Source of the DNA: Cephalotrichum gorgonifer
Lineage: Eukaryota; Ascomycota; Sordariomycetes; Microascales; Microascaceae
DNA: 64,000 nt
Direction of reading: 5' to 3'
Assembly: GCA_900312665.1 (NCBI GenBank)
Contig: ONZQ02000014.1
Coordinates: 713,924-777,923 of the forward strand
Below, in pieces: positions 41,416 through 53,979 of this stretch. The notes below the pieces were generated by a model that worked only from the letters and a program-made list of their open reading frames with translations, was not told where the DNA came from and did not search any database. Within the stretch, counting starts at the first letter, position 1; the number at the start of each line of letters is the position of its first letter. The position numbers were made by a program, and so were the translations under genes.

Positions 41416-43215
41416 TTGTGTGTCGTCCGCGGTGGTCGGTTTTTTTGAAGAGGGGGGAACCGAGGTGAGTGGGCGGAGTGACGAGGGAGAGAAGGCGCGC
41501 GGGGCGACGCGACGTTGTAGAGTTTAAGGTGGAGATGTGGAGAGGAGGTAGAGGGAGGTATGGGTGGATCCGAGGGCGGTGGTGGCTCAGGCGTAGCCGG
41601 AGAGAATCATGCCGCGTTTTCTAAGACTCGCGAGGTTCCGGTATGGCGATATTTCGAGGGGCTAGCGCGGGGTGGGCTATATAGGCTTTGAGTTGGTGAT
41701 GTGTAGTCGTTAAAAAGGAACGATGAGGAGAAGAAAAGGGCTCCGAGAACTAAAAGTTAAAGATGCCGCTTCAAGGTCCGCAAAAGGAACAAAAATATAA
41801 ATGGGCCCGGCACAGACTGTCGGTCCATCCAGGAACTCCAAAGACAGCTGGCTCCGCACCCACCAGCTTGCTTCTTCTTCGCTCCGACGTAATCCAAGGA
41901 TATATTGACGAAACAAAACGGGATGTGTAACGGACGCGCAAACACGCACAAACACGCGCGGCCCCGGCTCGGGTCGGCTCGAATAAGTGAAAGGGTTCGA
42001 CAGTGAAGTAAAGCCGTTAAGAAGAAAGGAAGAAAGAGGAGGGGGAGGAGGAGGGCGGGGCTGGAAAAGATAAATGCCCCGAGCCTGTCGAAACGAGATG
42101 GAGAGAGGTGAGAGAGTGCGTGCGGCGGGGGAAGAGAGTGAGAGCGAGAGACACGGGGAAGTAGATAGAGGTGAGGTGAGATGAGAGGTCACAGGACGAC
42201 GATTACGGAGCTCTTAGTGCGCGCGTGCCGTGTCGAGTGTCTTGTGTCGGTGATGTGGACTGTATGCAGCCTGGGACAAGTGGGAAGGCGGCATCCATGT
42301 GCATACTTCCATGTATATGATGCCATGCATGTATACTCGTAAGTAGTAGGAACCTTCCTTATGTATGCATGTATTCTTATCCTGGCTCGTACGAGGATTT
42401 AGGGCTCACGCAGGATGACGTCTGCGCCCGCATCTGGCGCCTGCGTCTGGGTGCACCGCCTGAGCGGTGTGCTGCAGCGAAGGCGAATGCCGCTGGCGGG
42501 TGATTGGGGGCAGTGGCAGTGGCAGCGGTAGCGGGGCCGGGCGGGGAATCCCTGCCCTACGCGCTCCTGTCTCATATCGACTCGTACTCGTACTAGTAAG
42601 AATACACAACTACCTGCAACTGCCCGTCCGCCTGACAAGCCGAACTGGCCAGTGCTGGAGAGGAGAGGCGGGTTAACCCTGCCCTATTACGTCCAAATAT
42701 CGCCCGCAAGGGAAGTTTGCGCGGGCCAGAATTGGCATGTTCTCCAGGGTCCAGTCAAGGACGGGAGCCACCTCAATGAGAATCAGGGATGGGGGACATA
42801 GCATCTGTCATGGTGCATATATTCTGGATTACTGAACTCTGAATCGATTGGGGGGACCGTTCTCTTGATGGTGACCGTTCCTGTGACGAGTACTGCTTGC
42901 TGCTCATGCCGGTGCAACCCTGGTTTCGTTGGGTATTAGTGGACTGACCTCTCCCCTCGGTATCTAGATATCTCGGCGTCAAGCGTTCACCAACACTCGC
43001 AAGCACCCAGTACTTCTTTCCACGGCCGTGTTCCGTACCGAAACAAGCTAGTGTCGTGGGTAATCTAGGGACAGCCGAGTAGAAACGTCATGTCTTTTTG
43101 TCTCTTCGTAACTACAAACACGTCGAAAACCAATCCACAGGCTACATACAAGATCCAATATCCCAAAATCTCCAGCCCCCCCTTCCCCTCCCCAAAAGCA
43201 GCAAGGAGAAGCCTC
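41416..43215. other. Intergenic region between Rab and lactate dehydrogenase genes
   Basis: Holds the Rab promoter and the 3' region of the dehydrogenase gene; 1.8 kb. Pyrimidine/purine tracts (42000-42180), a TGCATG-rich patch (42300-42370) and one GTACTCGTAC motif (42584-42593) are visible. No gene was supportable. Confidence 0.6.
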
Positions 43216-44854
43216 CTACAACTTGGACCTCTGCGGCGGGTTCCTCAGCTGGTCGTACACCGCCGCGCTAAGCACGTCCTTCGGCACCCCGTTCCCGTGC
43301 GCCCCCAGGCTCCTCACGTCCAGCAGCGACGGGTTCAGCTCCTCCACGCTCGTGCACCCGATGAGCCGCATGTTCATCTCCAGCTCGTCCCTCAGCAGCG
43401 CCATCGCCCTGTCCACCCCCTCGAACCCATACGCCGACATCGCGTACAGGAACGGCCGCCCGATCCCCACCCCCTTGGCCCCCAGGCACAGCGCCTTGAG
43501 AATGTCCGTCGCCCTCCGGACCCCGCCGTCGACGTAGATCTCGATCTTGTCCTCGAGCCCCATCTCCCTCAGCACCGGCATCGTCTCCGCCAGCACCTCG
43601 ATCGCAGACCGCGCAAACTCCAGCTGCCTGCCGCCGTGGTTCGACAGCACCACTCCCTGCACACCCGCCTCCACCGCCTTGATCACGTCCTCGACCCGCT
43701 GCACACCCTTGAGCAGGATCGGCATCTTCGTGATGGACTGGAACCACGGTATGTCGGCCCACGAGAGCGCCGGGTCGATGAACGACGAGATCGCCCGCGC
43801 CGCACCTTGCGAGTTGTCCGTCGTCGACCCGCTCTGCACGTCCGCCCCGTCGTCCGTGAACTTGGTCCGCATGTCCTTCTCCCTGCGGCCCAGTTGCGGC
43901 GCGTCGACCGTGATGAAGAGGCCCTTGCAGCCCCTCCTCTCCGCGTGCTCCACGATCTTGCGCGTGATGTCCCGGTCCTTGTTGACGTACAGCTGCAGCC
44001 ACTGCACCTGGTCACCCTCCGCCGCGTCCATGATCTCGTCGAACGAGCACGATGCCAGCGTGGGGATCATCTGGATCACGTCGTGCTTGCGCGACGCCCG
44101 TGTGAGGAGTACCTCGCCCTCCGGGTGACCGAGCTTCCCGAGGGCCGTGGCCGTGACGTAGAAGGGCATGGACACCTTGGTGCCAAGCATCGTTGTGCTG
44201 AAGTCGACCTTTTCGACATCGACGAGGATCTTGGGCCGGAACCATATCCTCTGGAACGCGGCGTGGTTCTCGCGCATAGTCTGTATAATCCGTTAGAACT
44301 AGCCCACTCCCGAACGCATACGTATACAGCGTATTCCCCTAGAGCGAACGAAATTGACACATGACGGGAAAAAGGGAAGGAAGGGGGGGGGGAGAGCGAA
44401 AAAAAAGGGGGGGGGGGGGTAAGTAAAGGAGGCAGCTCACAATCTCGTCGTCCGCAGCGCTAGAGTAATACGCCCACGCAGTCCTCTTCATGACCCTCTT
44501 CGCAACCGCCTCAAAGTCGAGCAGGTTGTACATCTCCGCCAGCGCCGGCCTCAGCGCCACGGCCTCCCGCTTCTCGATGTCCTCGGCCGTCTCGACCTTC
44601 TCCTCGATCGCCACCGTGGCCATGTTGACGGGGCCGAGGTGCTTCGACGGGTCGAGGTACTTGTCGAGAGTGTCGGGCGGGTGGATCGGCTCGAACTCCT
44701 CCGTCGCATCCTTGCCGGCGTACTTGAGGATGATCTTCTGCCCGCCGGGGTGTTCGGGGAGGAACTCCGTCACGTCGTACGCCTTGCCGTGGACGATGAC
44801 CCAGCACGAGTCCTTGGAGTTGTGCTGGGCGACCTCAGCTCCCGTGAGCGTCAT
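43216..44854 (-). CDS. CYB2: Flavocytochrome b2-type L-lactate dehydrogenase
   Basis: Exons 44854-44441 and 44280-43216 give 492 residues. The N-terminal cytochrome b5 domain carries the heme-binding pattern FLPEHPGGQ with the second histidine near EPIHPPD. The C-terminal domain is an FMN-dependent alpha-hydroxyacid oxidase with QLYVNKDR, ITVDAPQLGRRE, the catalytic SNHGGRQLE and IYVDGGVRRATDILKAL. The reaction is oxidation of L-lactate (or a related 2-hydroxyacid) to the 2-oxo acid with electrons passed through heme to cytochrome c. Unlike yeast Cyb2 the protein starts directly with the b5 domain, without a presequence, so mitochondrial import is not supported. The intron (44440-44281) contains G10 and G13 runs. 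Substrate cannot be fixed from motifs. Confidence 0.9.
44383..44419. repeat. Two poly-G runs in the CYB2 intron
   Basis: G10 (44383-44392) and G13 (44407-44419) separated by an A-rich spacer; C-runs on the coding strand. Such runs are prone to length variation and sequencing error. Confidence 0.85.
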
Positions 44855-46894
44855 CTTGGTGGCTGGTCACTTCTCGGAAGGGAGGCGGTTGTGTATGTGT
44901 GGTTTTATCCGTCAACGCAGTTCCGTCTTTCAAAAAACAAAACTGTCGTTTTTGCTATGTTCGGGAGTTGGAGGGAGCTTCCCCCGGTTATTGTCTCTGC
45001 CGAAAGTGCGGAGAAACGGAGCTTTAAAGTTCGAGAGAACCAAGGAAGCAATCCGGCAATGAAACCGTGCTAAAAGACAGGAAAGTTGGGGGAAAGATAT
45101 GTTCAATCCGCACCTAAAAAATCGAAGCTACGGATAGGAAGAACAGAAGATTATAATATCCCTCGTACGAGATAGCTCCGGAGGGAGAAAGGGAGAGGAG
45201 AGGAAACTGGAAAAAGCAGACCACATCGGCATCCTCTCTCCCCACCCTGGTCTGGTCCGTCCACGAAGGGAGCTAGCTAGCTACCAGTTAACCGGGGTCC
45301 AGTCCAGCCACTTACCCGCATATCGGTACAAGTAATAACGAACCTTAGGCCCCACACATTTTTCCCGGTGTGAGGAACGTTGTGCTTCTATCCGCCACAA
45401 ATTTATCCTACGGAGGAAAACGGGGCTGTGGTCAATTGGCCAAGCAAGAGTGCACAGCGCCGTCATCGGACAGACGGAAGGGATACGGTGAGCCAGGGTT
45501 ACCCAGCTCGGGGCTCGGCTTGGGACACCGACCGGGCCGTGCAGTGTCCACGCAGGGAGCGAAACTTGAATGGGCCGCCTGTTTTGGTTCAATCTTAGCG
45601 TATTCGGTATTAGCGGGGTGCGCTAGCTTCCAGCGTGAGCCCACTCAGGTCGAGGGCATTACCTACCAGCCTGGGCAATGCACAAGCCATGGCCCCACAC
45701 ATGCCCCGCAGAGGGCGGGGAATTGGGAAGCGGGGAAGTCGTTGGCGAAGGGCCAACGGAGTAATGGGGACCGAAGTGAAGGAAGGCCACACATGACCAT
45801 GTCCTGGGCCTGGGCGCCTCTGCCCCTGGGCTTGGTGGGTGCGTGCGCCATAATACGGCCAGGCCAGGAACAAGTCGGCTTAGGCTTGTTGGACTAAAAC
45901 AAAGAGCCGTCGGATGTGATCAATGGGTGCATTGAACGCATGCGTTTAATGTATGCAACAGCATCAAATTTGTCGATACCTGGTTAAAAAGAGAGAAGCA
46001 AGGTGACGACCACCGCAAAGAGCGAGGCTCATCGTCTTGGTCAAATCGCCGTCGCAACACGTCAACTGGTATGCTAAGACTAAGCTGCCAAACTCGAGAA
46101 AACGCCGAATGTGCAGGGGAGGGAGGAAAGAAGTTAAGTGTGCTGAGCTCGGCAGCTGAGATCGTGGACTACGTACGTCTGGGTTTGTCAAGTCCTCGAA
46201 GTAATTAGTTGGACGGTGGACGAGAGTGCCTGCCGTCGGTTGCTCCTGCCCCATCATGCGTTAGATCCACCTCGAGGGCCCGCTCCTTCCAGTACTATAC
46301 TCAGCACCGGTTCACCAATATGGCGGCTCACTCCTTCCGTACCAAGTCCAGGAAAACTATTGAAGGAAGGGTTGAAGGGCTGCCCGGCCCTTCTTAACCC
46401 TTTAAAGGTAGCCTCATCCACGACCCTCACACTTCTACGTCTCATAGTTACAAGTGTACCATACATCACACAACTTACAGCTTACAACGCAACAAGACCT
46501 TGACAAAAATATCGGCTTCTCCTTAACTATATATGCTTGGCCGCCCACTCTCCTTGCTCCTTGCTCCTTCTCCTTCTCCTTCGCCATCGTTCCCCACGGG
46601 GTGGGGGAGCTTAAAACTGAACATCGCAGGCGCCAATGACTCCGGGTAATGCTTGGCGGAGTCGCAATAAGTGAAAGATAAACAAAAAACGCAATAAAAA
46701 GATGGGGAAAAAAAGGCTCGGGAGAGCAAATCATTCAAGTGTGCAGCACTCATCATCCATCAACTCCCTTCCCTTTCCATCCTTCACTACCCCTCCTTTG
46801 CCCCATTGACCCCGACCCCACAATCTCCAACTCTCCAACCCAAACCCCAAAACCCAACCCCAACCGTGGCAACGCTCGAACCCACTCCGACCTC
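44855..46894. promoter_or_regulatory. Upstream region of CYB2 and 3' region of BRO1
   Basis: Two kilobases without a supportable gene. Both flanking genes are on the minus strand, so most of it is available as CYB2 upstream sequence. ORFs around 45370-45900 on both strands have no motifs. CTCGTACGAG (45161-45170) is a short palindrome with a GTAC core. Confidence 0.55.
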
Positions 46895-49800
46895 TCACTT
46901 CCACGCACTTAGTCCCGCCCAAGGATCATCGGCCTGCTGCTGATGCTGACCCCGCCCCTGCTGCCCCTCGACCGGATAGTCCTGCGACCCAAAGTGGATC
47001 GTCTGCTGCGGCCCCAGAGGCGGCGGCCCCGGCGGCGGCGGCGGCGGCACGAACCCGGGCGGTACCTGCGATGTGGGTCGCCCCTTCGCCTGGGGACCCT
47101 GCTGCTGTTGTTGCTGCTGCTGTGCCTGATACCCGCCGTACCCGTGCAGAGACTGTCCGAATGAGGTCTGCGTCGGCGGGGGGGACGCCGGTCCCCTGTA
47201 CGTCGACGTACCGAACGACGTCTGTGTCGGCGGCGGGGACGCCGGGCCCGGGTTCATGCCGTACTGGCTCGGGTTATACGCCGCGGGCTGTCCGTATGAA
47301 GGCCCGCCCTGCGGCTGATACCCCGCTTGTCCCGAGAAGTTCCCGTACGTAGTCTGGTGCGCAGGCGGCGAGTTCGGCAGCGGGTACTGGCTCGCGTAGT
47401 TCACGTCCGCGTACCGCGCCGCCCCGCCGGGCGAGAAGAGTGGCGCCGGCGGCGGTCGTCGGCTCTGGTTCTGGGGCTTCGGAGACCCGGACTGCTGCTG
47501 CTGCTGCTGTGGTCCGACTGTCATCCGGTCCATGAGCTCCCGGAGCCTATCGCGCTCCATCTCCGCCTGCGACGACTGGTTCGCCGACTTCTCCTTCTCG
47601 ATCTGGTTGAGCAGTTGCGCGCCCTCCGTCCGCCGGTTGTGCACGAACGACTGCACGTTCTTCTCTAGGCTCTCAACCGAGTCCTTCATCTCCGCATACC
47701 AGTTCTTGGCGCTGTGCAGCCCGGCTACGAGGTCGAGGAACTCCTGGTACGCCCGCTTGTACCGGTTCGTCACCGCCACCCTCTGCCTCTGCGCGTTCTC
47801 GTACTTGCTCTGCTCCGACCTGACCCTCTTGTCCTGGAGTAGCGTGTTGAAGGTCGCACTCAGCTCCTTCAGGAGCGCGGACTGCTTGTGGTTCGCCTGG
47901 AGCAGGCGGTTCTGGTGTGGCGCAAACTTCTCAAGCTCTGCCTGGAAGAGCTGGTTCTCGTAGTTTTGGATTGACTTCTTATTGAGGATAAGAATCTGAG
48001 ATATGTCGTCGTTGTGGATCTACCGGAGGTCAGCTACTATCCTCCAGTTGTTGCCTAAGCGCCCCGGACCCCCCGAGTCCTGGACTGGGAACTGGAGACG
48101 GATACACCTACCTTTTCCTTGAGATCCTTCAGTATCTGGTTGCGCTCCCGCTTAAGAAGACTGAGCTTCTTCAAGAGATCCTCAACCCTGGCAATCTGTT
48201 CCGCGACGCTAAGCTGGCCGTCATCAAAGTCGGCGTCCAAGAGGTTCGGCTCATCCATTGGACTCCCCGAGTTGCTCGACCTGCCCCTCAGCTTGCTCAC
48301 CGACCGCTGGAACAGGTTGTCCACCTCGCCCCTCTCAGATGCCGCGCGCATCTCGTCAAACTCGAGCTCGTTCTGCCTCAATTTCGCCGCTAGCTGCGCA
48401 TCCGTGCGGGAGGCCTCGTCCAACGCCTCCCGGTAGCTGCGCACGTCGCCTCGAAGAGTCGTCGTCAGGCCTGCGCTAGGCTGCTGCGTCCACTCGGCCC
48501 CGTACTTCGACCGCATCTTCTCGCATACGCTCTCCTCCATGTCAAGCTCCTTCTTACAGCTGTCAAGGCCCACGACTAGCGACGCCTTCCGCCCATTCAG
48601 AGACTCTAGGAGGGTCACGGGGTTCTCCTGCGCAGCGACATCCTCGCACCAGGTCTTGAAATCATCGTCCGGTAAAACCTCCTCCTGGTCGAGGCCACCC
48701 TTGAGGACCTGGAGTGCCCCGGGAAGCCGGAGATAATCCAAGCTTGCCGCCATCTCACCATTCGCCACATCGACGCGTTCAGTTTCGGCCCTCACTAGCT
48801 TCGCCTTCTCCTCGTCGTACAGACTCGCTGACTCGGTGACGTTCATGGGGACAATCTTGGAAAACAGGTCCGGACCGGTTATCCGCTGGATATCTTGACC
48901 GGCGTAGAGTTCTGTCACGGGGATCGGTTTGGCCGCAGGTAGCTTCGGGACGGGCGACAGCCCAGCCTCCGATGGCACGGGTTGGTGGTAGATGTAGTCG
49001 TTGTCCTTTGCAAGCTCCGCTAGCTTCTCTTGCACGGACGTGAGGTGCCTCTTCGTAATATCAGCGAGTATCGCGCTGGAGTCGCTGGTAAGATTCGAGC
49101 TGGGGGGTATCGAGTTCGGGAAGGAGTTGGCAAGGCGATTCGCCTCCTTTCCGAGCCGTTCGGCGACCTGGAGTCGTCCGACAGCAACGCCGTGGTTATT
49201 GGCATCATCGTCGGCCTGCGCTTGGTAGTGCTGGGCCAAGGATCCAAGGTAACTTGCCTTCGTCTGTGCACGGATAGGGCGCGTCAGCCATCAGACAAAC
49301 CGTATTAGAAGGGGGGTTCTCCAGGGGGGATGCACGCGTACCTGCACGAGAAGGAGCCAGACTTTCTCGAATATGACCCTATTCACATTATCCTGCGTCC
49401 CTTCCAGGGCCTGATCATAGAGATACGCCGCTTGGCTGGAGAGCTTGGCCAGCAACCCCACCTTCTTCTTATCCATGATCTGCTTCTCTAGGAACACCTC
49501 CGTAGCCTGGGCGAGCGCGATCTGGATAAGAGTCTTGACCGTCTCGCGACTCAGGTCGGACGAGGGCGCATGGAGGAAGTTCTCGTTGATGTACGTGAAC
49601 ATACCCGCCGACGCCTGGAAGGAGTGGTAGGCCATCTTGAGCCCGGATTCTTCGGAGCGGTTCTGGATCGCGGCATGGCAGGAGAGGACGGCGGAGATGT
49701 TGAATATGATGGAGGCCTTTTCGAAAGCGAGGGAGTATTGGGAGGTGGACTTGTGAGTGAAGGCATCGAACCTGCGAGGCCCCAGGGTTAGTAACCGAGA

Positions 49801-50198
49801 AGGGCTGGGGACTGATATGGAGCTCGCGAACGAGGTGGAGGTGGGTTTCCGAGGTGGGAATGGAGCGGGTGGCCAGGGTTCCGGGACACACTGGTAGAGG
49901 GGAGGGAGGGCAAAAATTACCATGTGAACGATATCTTGATATGCTTCTCATCGATGGGGAACCTTAGGTCCAACAGCTCAAGCTGGCCGTAGTACCTGTA
50001 CAGCATGTCCCGCCCAGACGTGCTATCCTTGCCCGCGCCCCGCATATCCTGGCGCAGGCGGTTGAGGGTGGCACACTCCTCCGCATATCGTTCGGGGTCA
50101 TCGCCGTATGTGTTCTGGATGTAGTTCTTTAGAGGGCCAACCCAGTCGATTTCGTTCGTCGCCTTCAGCGGCACGGATATCATAGGTGCTTGAGGCAT
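46895..50198 (-). CDS. BRO1: Vacuolar sorting protein Bro1 (ALIX homologue)
   Basis: Exons 50198-49921, 49771-49342, 49263-48112 and 48019-46895 encode 994 residues. The N-terminal Bro1 domain (to about residue 390) is evident from LKATNEIDWVGPL, YYGQLELLDLRFP, FTWFDAFTHK and SLAFEKASIIFNISAVLS. A coiled-coil V domain follows, including HNDDISQILILNKK. The C-terminal 200 residues are Pro/Gln/Gly/Tyr-rich with CAG-type polyglutamine and a repeated GPASPPPTQTSFG unit, ending DPWAGLSAWK. Bro1 binds Snf7 in ESCRT-III and recruits the deubiquitinase for multivesicular-body cargo. The related pH-signalling protein PalA/Rim20 is shorter and lacks this tail. The acceptor of exon 3 has a second in-frame AG six bases downstream. 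Confidence 0.92.
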
Positions 50199-51280
50199 TG
50201 TGGGAGGGGGATCTCGGCGGAGGGGGCCGAGGAGCCTTTGGGAGTGGTGGTTTGGGGGGGGGGGGATATCTGATATCGGATCAGAGCCCTACGGCGAGTT
50301 GAGTTGCGGTGGCGCGGTCGGGTCGCATAAGGGCCTCGGGACCAGGCGGCGAGGTGCAGGCGATTATGACAACGTACGTTTGGGATTGCGGGGAAAGAAA
50401 AGTGGCTGGCGAAACTGCGAAAGAGGACGAACAAAAGGGACAAACAAGGCAAAGTTAAAGTCGCTGACACCCCCTCAGGCAGCGAGGAGATGAGGTCGCA
50501 CAGTGTCGGCGGGTGACGAGGCCTTTTCTACGTGACCCTCGAGCGGCGAGCGGGAGATATCGACAAAGGAGGAGGAGGATTGTCTTCTTCCTTATTAAGC
50601 TCGGAGTCGGTTCAGCCAGGCTTGGGGTGGTTCCGTGGGTACAAGTACGAGGTGCAGTGCACCTGCCGGTATGATGTATAGAACGGGGGTTGGTGGTGCT
50701 GAGAGCACAGGTACGAGGTAGAAGCGGGGTCCTCCTCAGTTTATGGTGATGAAATTGCGACCCGACGGATTGACTCAGGACATGTGATATGTCTGTTATA
50801 CGAGCAGTCCCATTAATGATAAGCACGGTAATATATGCCGGTGAAGAATAAAAAAAACCCAATCCATATAGGTAGCATCACTAAGAGGGATATTTGCACG
50901 ACGGGCACCCGACAGAGCGCAGGCCCGATCCCATCTCGTCGTAGCTGAGGCGCGTAACGAATCTACTCGAGGCAGCAGCATTGGGGGGTTGTGTCTAGCC
51001 GCCCACTTGGCGGGGTGGGTTGCACCTCTGATTCGGACAAGATTGGCGCATGGCTTCCTCAATGGAGGATTTACCCACGGGCCACACGCCAGAAATAGGC
51101 GCTGGGCGGGTGTTGAGACCCCCAACACGGAGCGTTCTTGGCCAACCAATGCACCTCTGCAGGGAAGTCACAGATGGTGACAGGAGCATGAGGGGAAGAG
51201 AGGGGAGAGGGAAGGCGGGGCAGAGGGCGGGCGGAGGGGCCTGCTTATACACCGCTACGCAAAGAATTCCCACCCCAACA
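50199..51280. promoter_or_regulatory. BRO1 upstream region
   Basis: Contains the BRO1 promoter. A G9-type run near 50257-50265 and a GTACAAGTAC motif (50639-50648) are visible. No protein gene; the tRNA gene follows directly. Confidence 0.6.
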
Positions 51281-51396
51281 GGCAACTTGGCCGAGCGGTC
51301 TAAGGCGCTAGACTCAAGAATTAAGTTCTCTTGCCCGCTTCTGCGGGTTGCATTCTAGTCTCGAAAGAGGCGCGCGTTCGAATCGCGCAGTTGTCA
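51281..51396 (+). tRNA. tRNA-Leu(CAA) with a 34-base intron
   Basis: The acceptor stem GGCAACT pairs with AGTTGTC (one G-U), followed by discriminator A. The D arm GCCGAGCGGTCTAAGGC holds the A box, and the T arm GCGCGTTCGAATCGCGC the B box. The anticodon stem CTAGA/TCTAG encloses loop CT-CAA-G-T, with the intron at the canonical site one base 3' of the anticodon (51319-51352). A long variable arm, CTC-GAAA-GAG, marks a class II tRNA. Anticodon at 51315-51317 reads CAA and decodes UUG. CCA is not encoded, as usual in eukaryotes. Confidence 0.95.
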
Positions 51397-52152
51397 CAAA
51401 TTCTTTTTGGTGCTTGCATCTCGATATGATGAGGAAAAAGGGAATTGACGCCCATCGGATATACGACCGATGGGCGAACAATGAAATTATACACAATTGT
51501 TCCTGCTGATCGTTACTACCAATTTTTTTTTCTTTTTTCATATTTTCCCACCCACCGATCTATGCATCTCGTTTCTCCCATTCTTCTTTTTTATACCTCG
51601 GCGTATCTTCCCTCCCTATGTTTGTCTATCCCCAACTTATGTTCGGCACAGCGAGTGGGCACCATTGGCCCCCGAACTGAATTAACTTCTATTAGTACAT
51701 TTCAGGGATGGTTCCTATATTCTATTTATATATTACAGACATAACGAGGGGAGGGGGCTTCAGGCGCGATCATCCCGATCGCACCTCCGGAAGGTCTAAT
51801 CTGGTACAAGATGTAGTAGTATACAAGAGCAGAAGATCGAGCAACAAGGACATGATAGTACACGCAGAGGCATGGCATCGACTCGTAAAGAGACGAAAGA
51901 CCGTGCTATCCTGCTGCCAACTCGAAGCCTCTCCGTTTCCACGATTGCCGGGGGTAAAGCCATCCTTCTGGGGACGCCGTTTTCTCCACAGACGCAAAAC
52001 AGCAGTGACAAAACAGTGAGCAAAAAAACAAGTCTAGCCTTCCATAAACACCGTTCAATGCAAATCGCTAAGCCACCCCTTCCCGTATTTTCGTGACGAC
52101 ATCCCCACGGCAAGGGGGGACAAGGGGTCATCGGGGGTGACATCATCACGGC
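51397..52152. other. Region downstream of tRNA-Leu and of MDJ1
   Basis: The first part after the tRNA contains a T-rich stretch (T8 near 51523) suitable for RNA polymerase III termination further downstream of the mature end. The remainder is the 3' flank of MDJ1. No gene was seen. Confidence 0.55.
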
Positions 52153-53979
52153 TTAGGCGGATCCGGATCCCGGGCCGGATGACTTCTTAGAGTCGTCCTC
52201 GCCTTTAGAGTCAGTCGAGGTGTCCTTGCCAGCGGTCGAGTCCTTATTGGCGTCCGAGTCCTTGTCCGAGGGCTTCTGATGGGCCGGGTGGTTGGTCAAA
52301 GTGTGCCAGATCGACTTCATCCACCCTTCGTTTTTGTGCGAATCAGGATCGGACGCGCTATTAGGAGGAGAGAAAACGAGTTAGTCGGACCAGCGGTGGG
52401 AAAAAAGGCGTGCAAGCAACCTCGGGTGAAAGGAGGGGTGAAAGGGATGAGGGAGCACGAAGAAGAACTTACCCCCGCGAGACATTCATGATCCTCTTCG
52501 CCGTCTTGTCCCCCATCTCCTCCGCAAACATCTCCGCCAGGACTCTCTGGTTCGCCGAGAGATACTTGGGCATGTTGATGCGGTACTCCACCTTCAGGTC
52601 ACCGGAGCCTCCCCTTCCGTGCAGCTTCTTCATTCCCATCCCCGGCAGTGTGATCCGGTCGCCCGTGTTGGTGCCCGTTGCGACCTTTACCTTGACCTCG
52701 CCCGTCAGCGTCGGGATGGCGACCTCGCCGCCGAGGATCGCCGTGGGCAGGGGGATGGTGGCGGTATAGAGGATGTCGGAGCCGGCCCTGCGGAACTTGG
52801 GGTCCGCGGCAACCCGGATGAGGACGTAGAGGTCCCCCCTCTTGGACCGGACGGTCCCGTCCTCGACCTGACCCGTCGGCGGGGAGTCGCCCGCGCCGTC
52901 GATCCTGAGACGCATACCGTCCTCCACGCCCGCCGGGATATCGACGTTAATAGTCTTCTTCTGCCTCACCACCCCGTCGCCCGCACACGAGCCGCACGCC
53001 GATCCCCGCGGGATAGACGAGCCGGTCCCGCTGCACGCGGAGCACGTCGACGCCATCTGGAAGCCGCCTTGGGTGAAGTGCACCCTCGTGCCCGACCCGC
53101 CGCAGACGCCGCACGACGAGCGCTTCGCCCCGGCCTTCATGCCATTGCCGGAGCAGGTCCCGCAAGTGACGTACGGCGATATCGTAACCTTCTTACGAGT
53201 GCCCAGCGCGGCTTCCATGAAGGATATGTTCGTCTGCACCTCGATATTGTCACCGACCAGTATCTCCTGCTGGAACGGATTCCGCCCTCTCGCCTGTTGC
53301 CCGAACGGACCGCCCCCGCCGCCGAAGGCGTGGAACAGGTCGTCGAAGTTGAAGCCGCCTCCGAAGCCGCCGCGGCCTCCGCCAGTGAACGGGTTCGCGC
53401 CCCCGAACGGATCCGCGCCCGGTCCCGGGTGGCCGCCATGGGCGTCGAATCCGGCGGCGCCAAACTGGTCGTATTGCTGGCGCTTCGCGGGGTCGGAGAG
53501 GACCTCGTACGCGGACTGGATTTCCGTAAACTTCTCTTTCGCCGTGGGGTCCTTGTTCGTGTCGGGGTGGTATTTCTTGGCTAGGCCGTAGTACGCCTTC
53601 TTGATCTCGCTGGCCGTCGCGCTCTTGTTGACTCCGAGGGCCTTGTAGGGGTCTTTCGGGGGGGCGGAAAGGGTGTTGGATGCGTGGAAGGTCTAATCAT
53701 CTCGCGGTGTCAGTTAGGGCAGGGGGGGGGCGGGGTGGGACAGCTCAAGGCAGAGTAGAGGGGGGGTGGATATGGCGGGCATAGGGAACTCACCCGTTTG
53801 GCGATGCAGGCGTTGGATATTACCGACCGCGGCCGGGGCCGACTTTGGCCGGTCGCGATGCTGCGAGCTTGCTGCCGTCCATGATGAATGCGCTCCTGCA
53901 CCTTGGCAGCGCGGCAAGTAGAGCTATGCGTCAGGATGCGCCTGGGGAGCGCGGACTTCGTTACGAGGGTCGAATTCAT
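52153..53979 (-). CDS. MDJ1: Mitochondrial DnaJ-type co-chaperone Mdj1
   Basis: Exons 53979-53794, 53692-52473 and 52357-52153 encode 536 residues (yeast Mdj1: 511). The first exon gives a basic, Ser-rich presequence (MNSTLVTKSALPRRILTHSS). The J domain follows: DPYKALGVNKSAT, then the catalytic HPD in KKYHPDTNKD. Next comes a Gly/Phe-rich stretch and the zinc region with four CxxCxGxG-type motifs (CGTCSGNG, CGVCGGSG, CSACSGTG, CGSCAGDG). The C-terminal substrate domain has DIPAGVEDGMRLRI and GDLYVLIRV. The last exon is a hydrophilic Asp/Lys/Ser tail. Mdj1 stimulates matrix Hsp70 (Ssc1) in folding. Splice signals are GTGAGT-TAG and GTAAGT-TAG; both junctions preserve frame. Confidence 0.93.

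Noticed and set aside
43090..44364. 424-codon open frame antisense to the lactate dehydrogenase
   Set aside because: Arg/His/Pro-rich shadow of a strongly conserved enzyme, extending into its intron.
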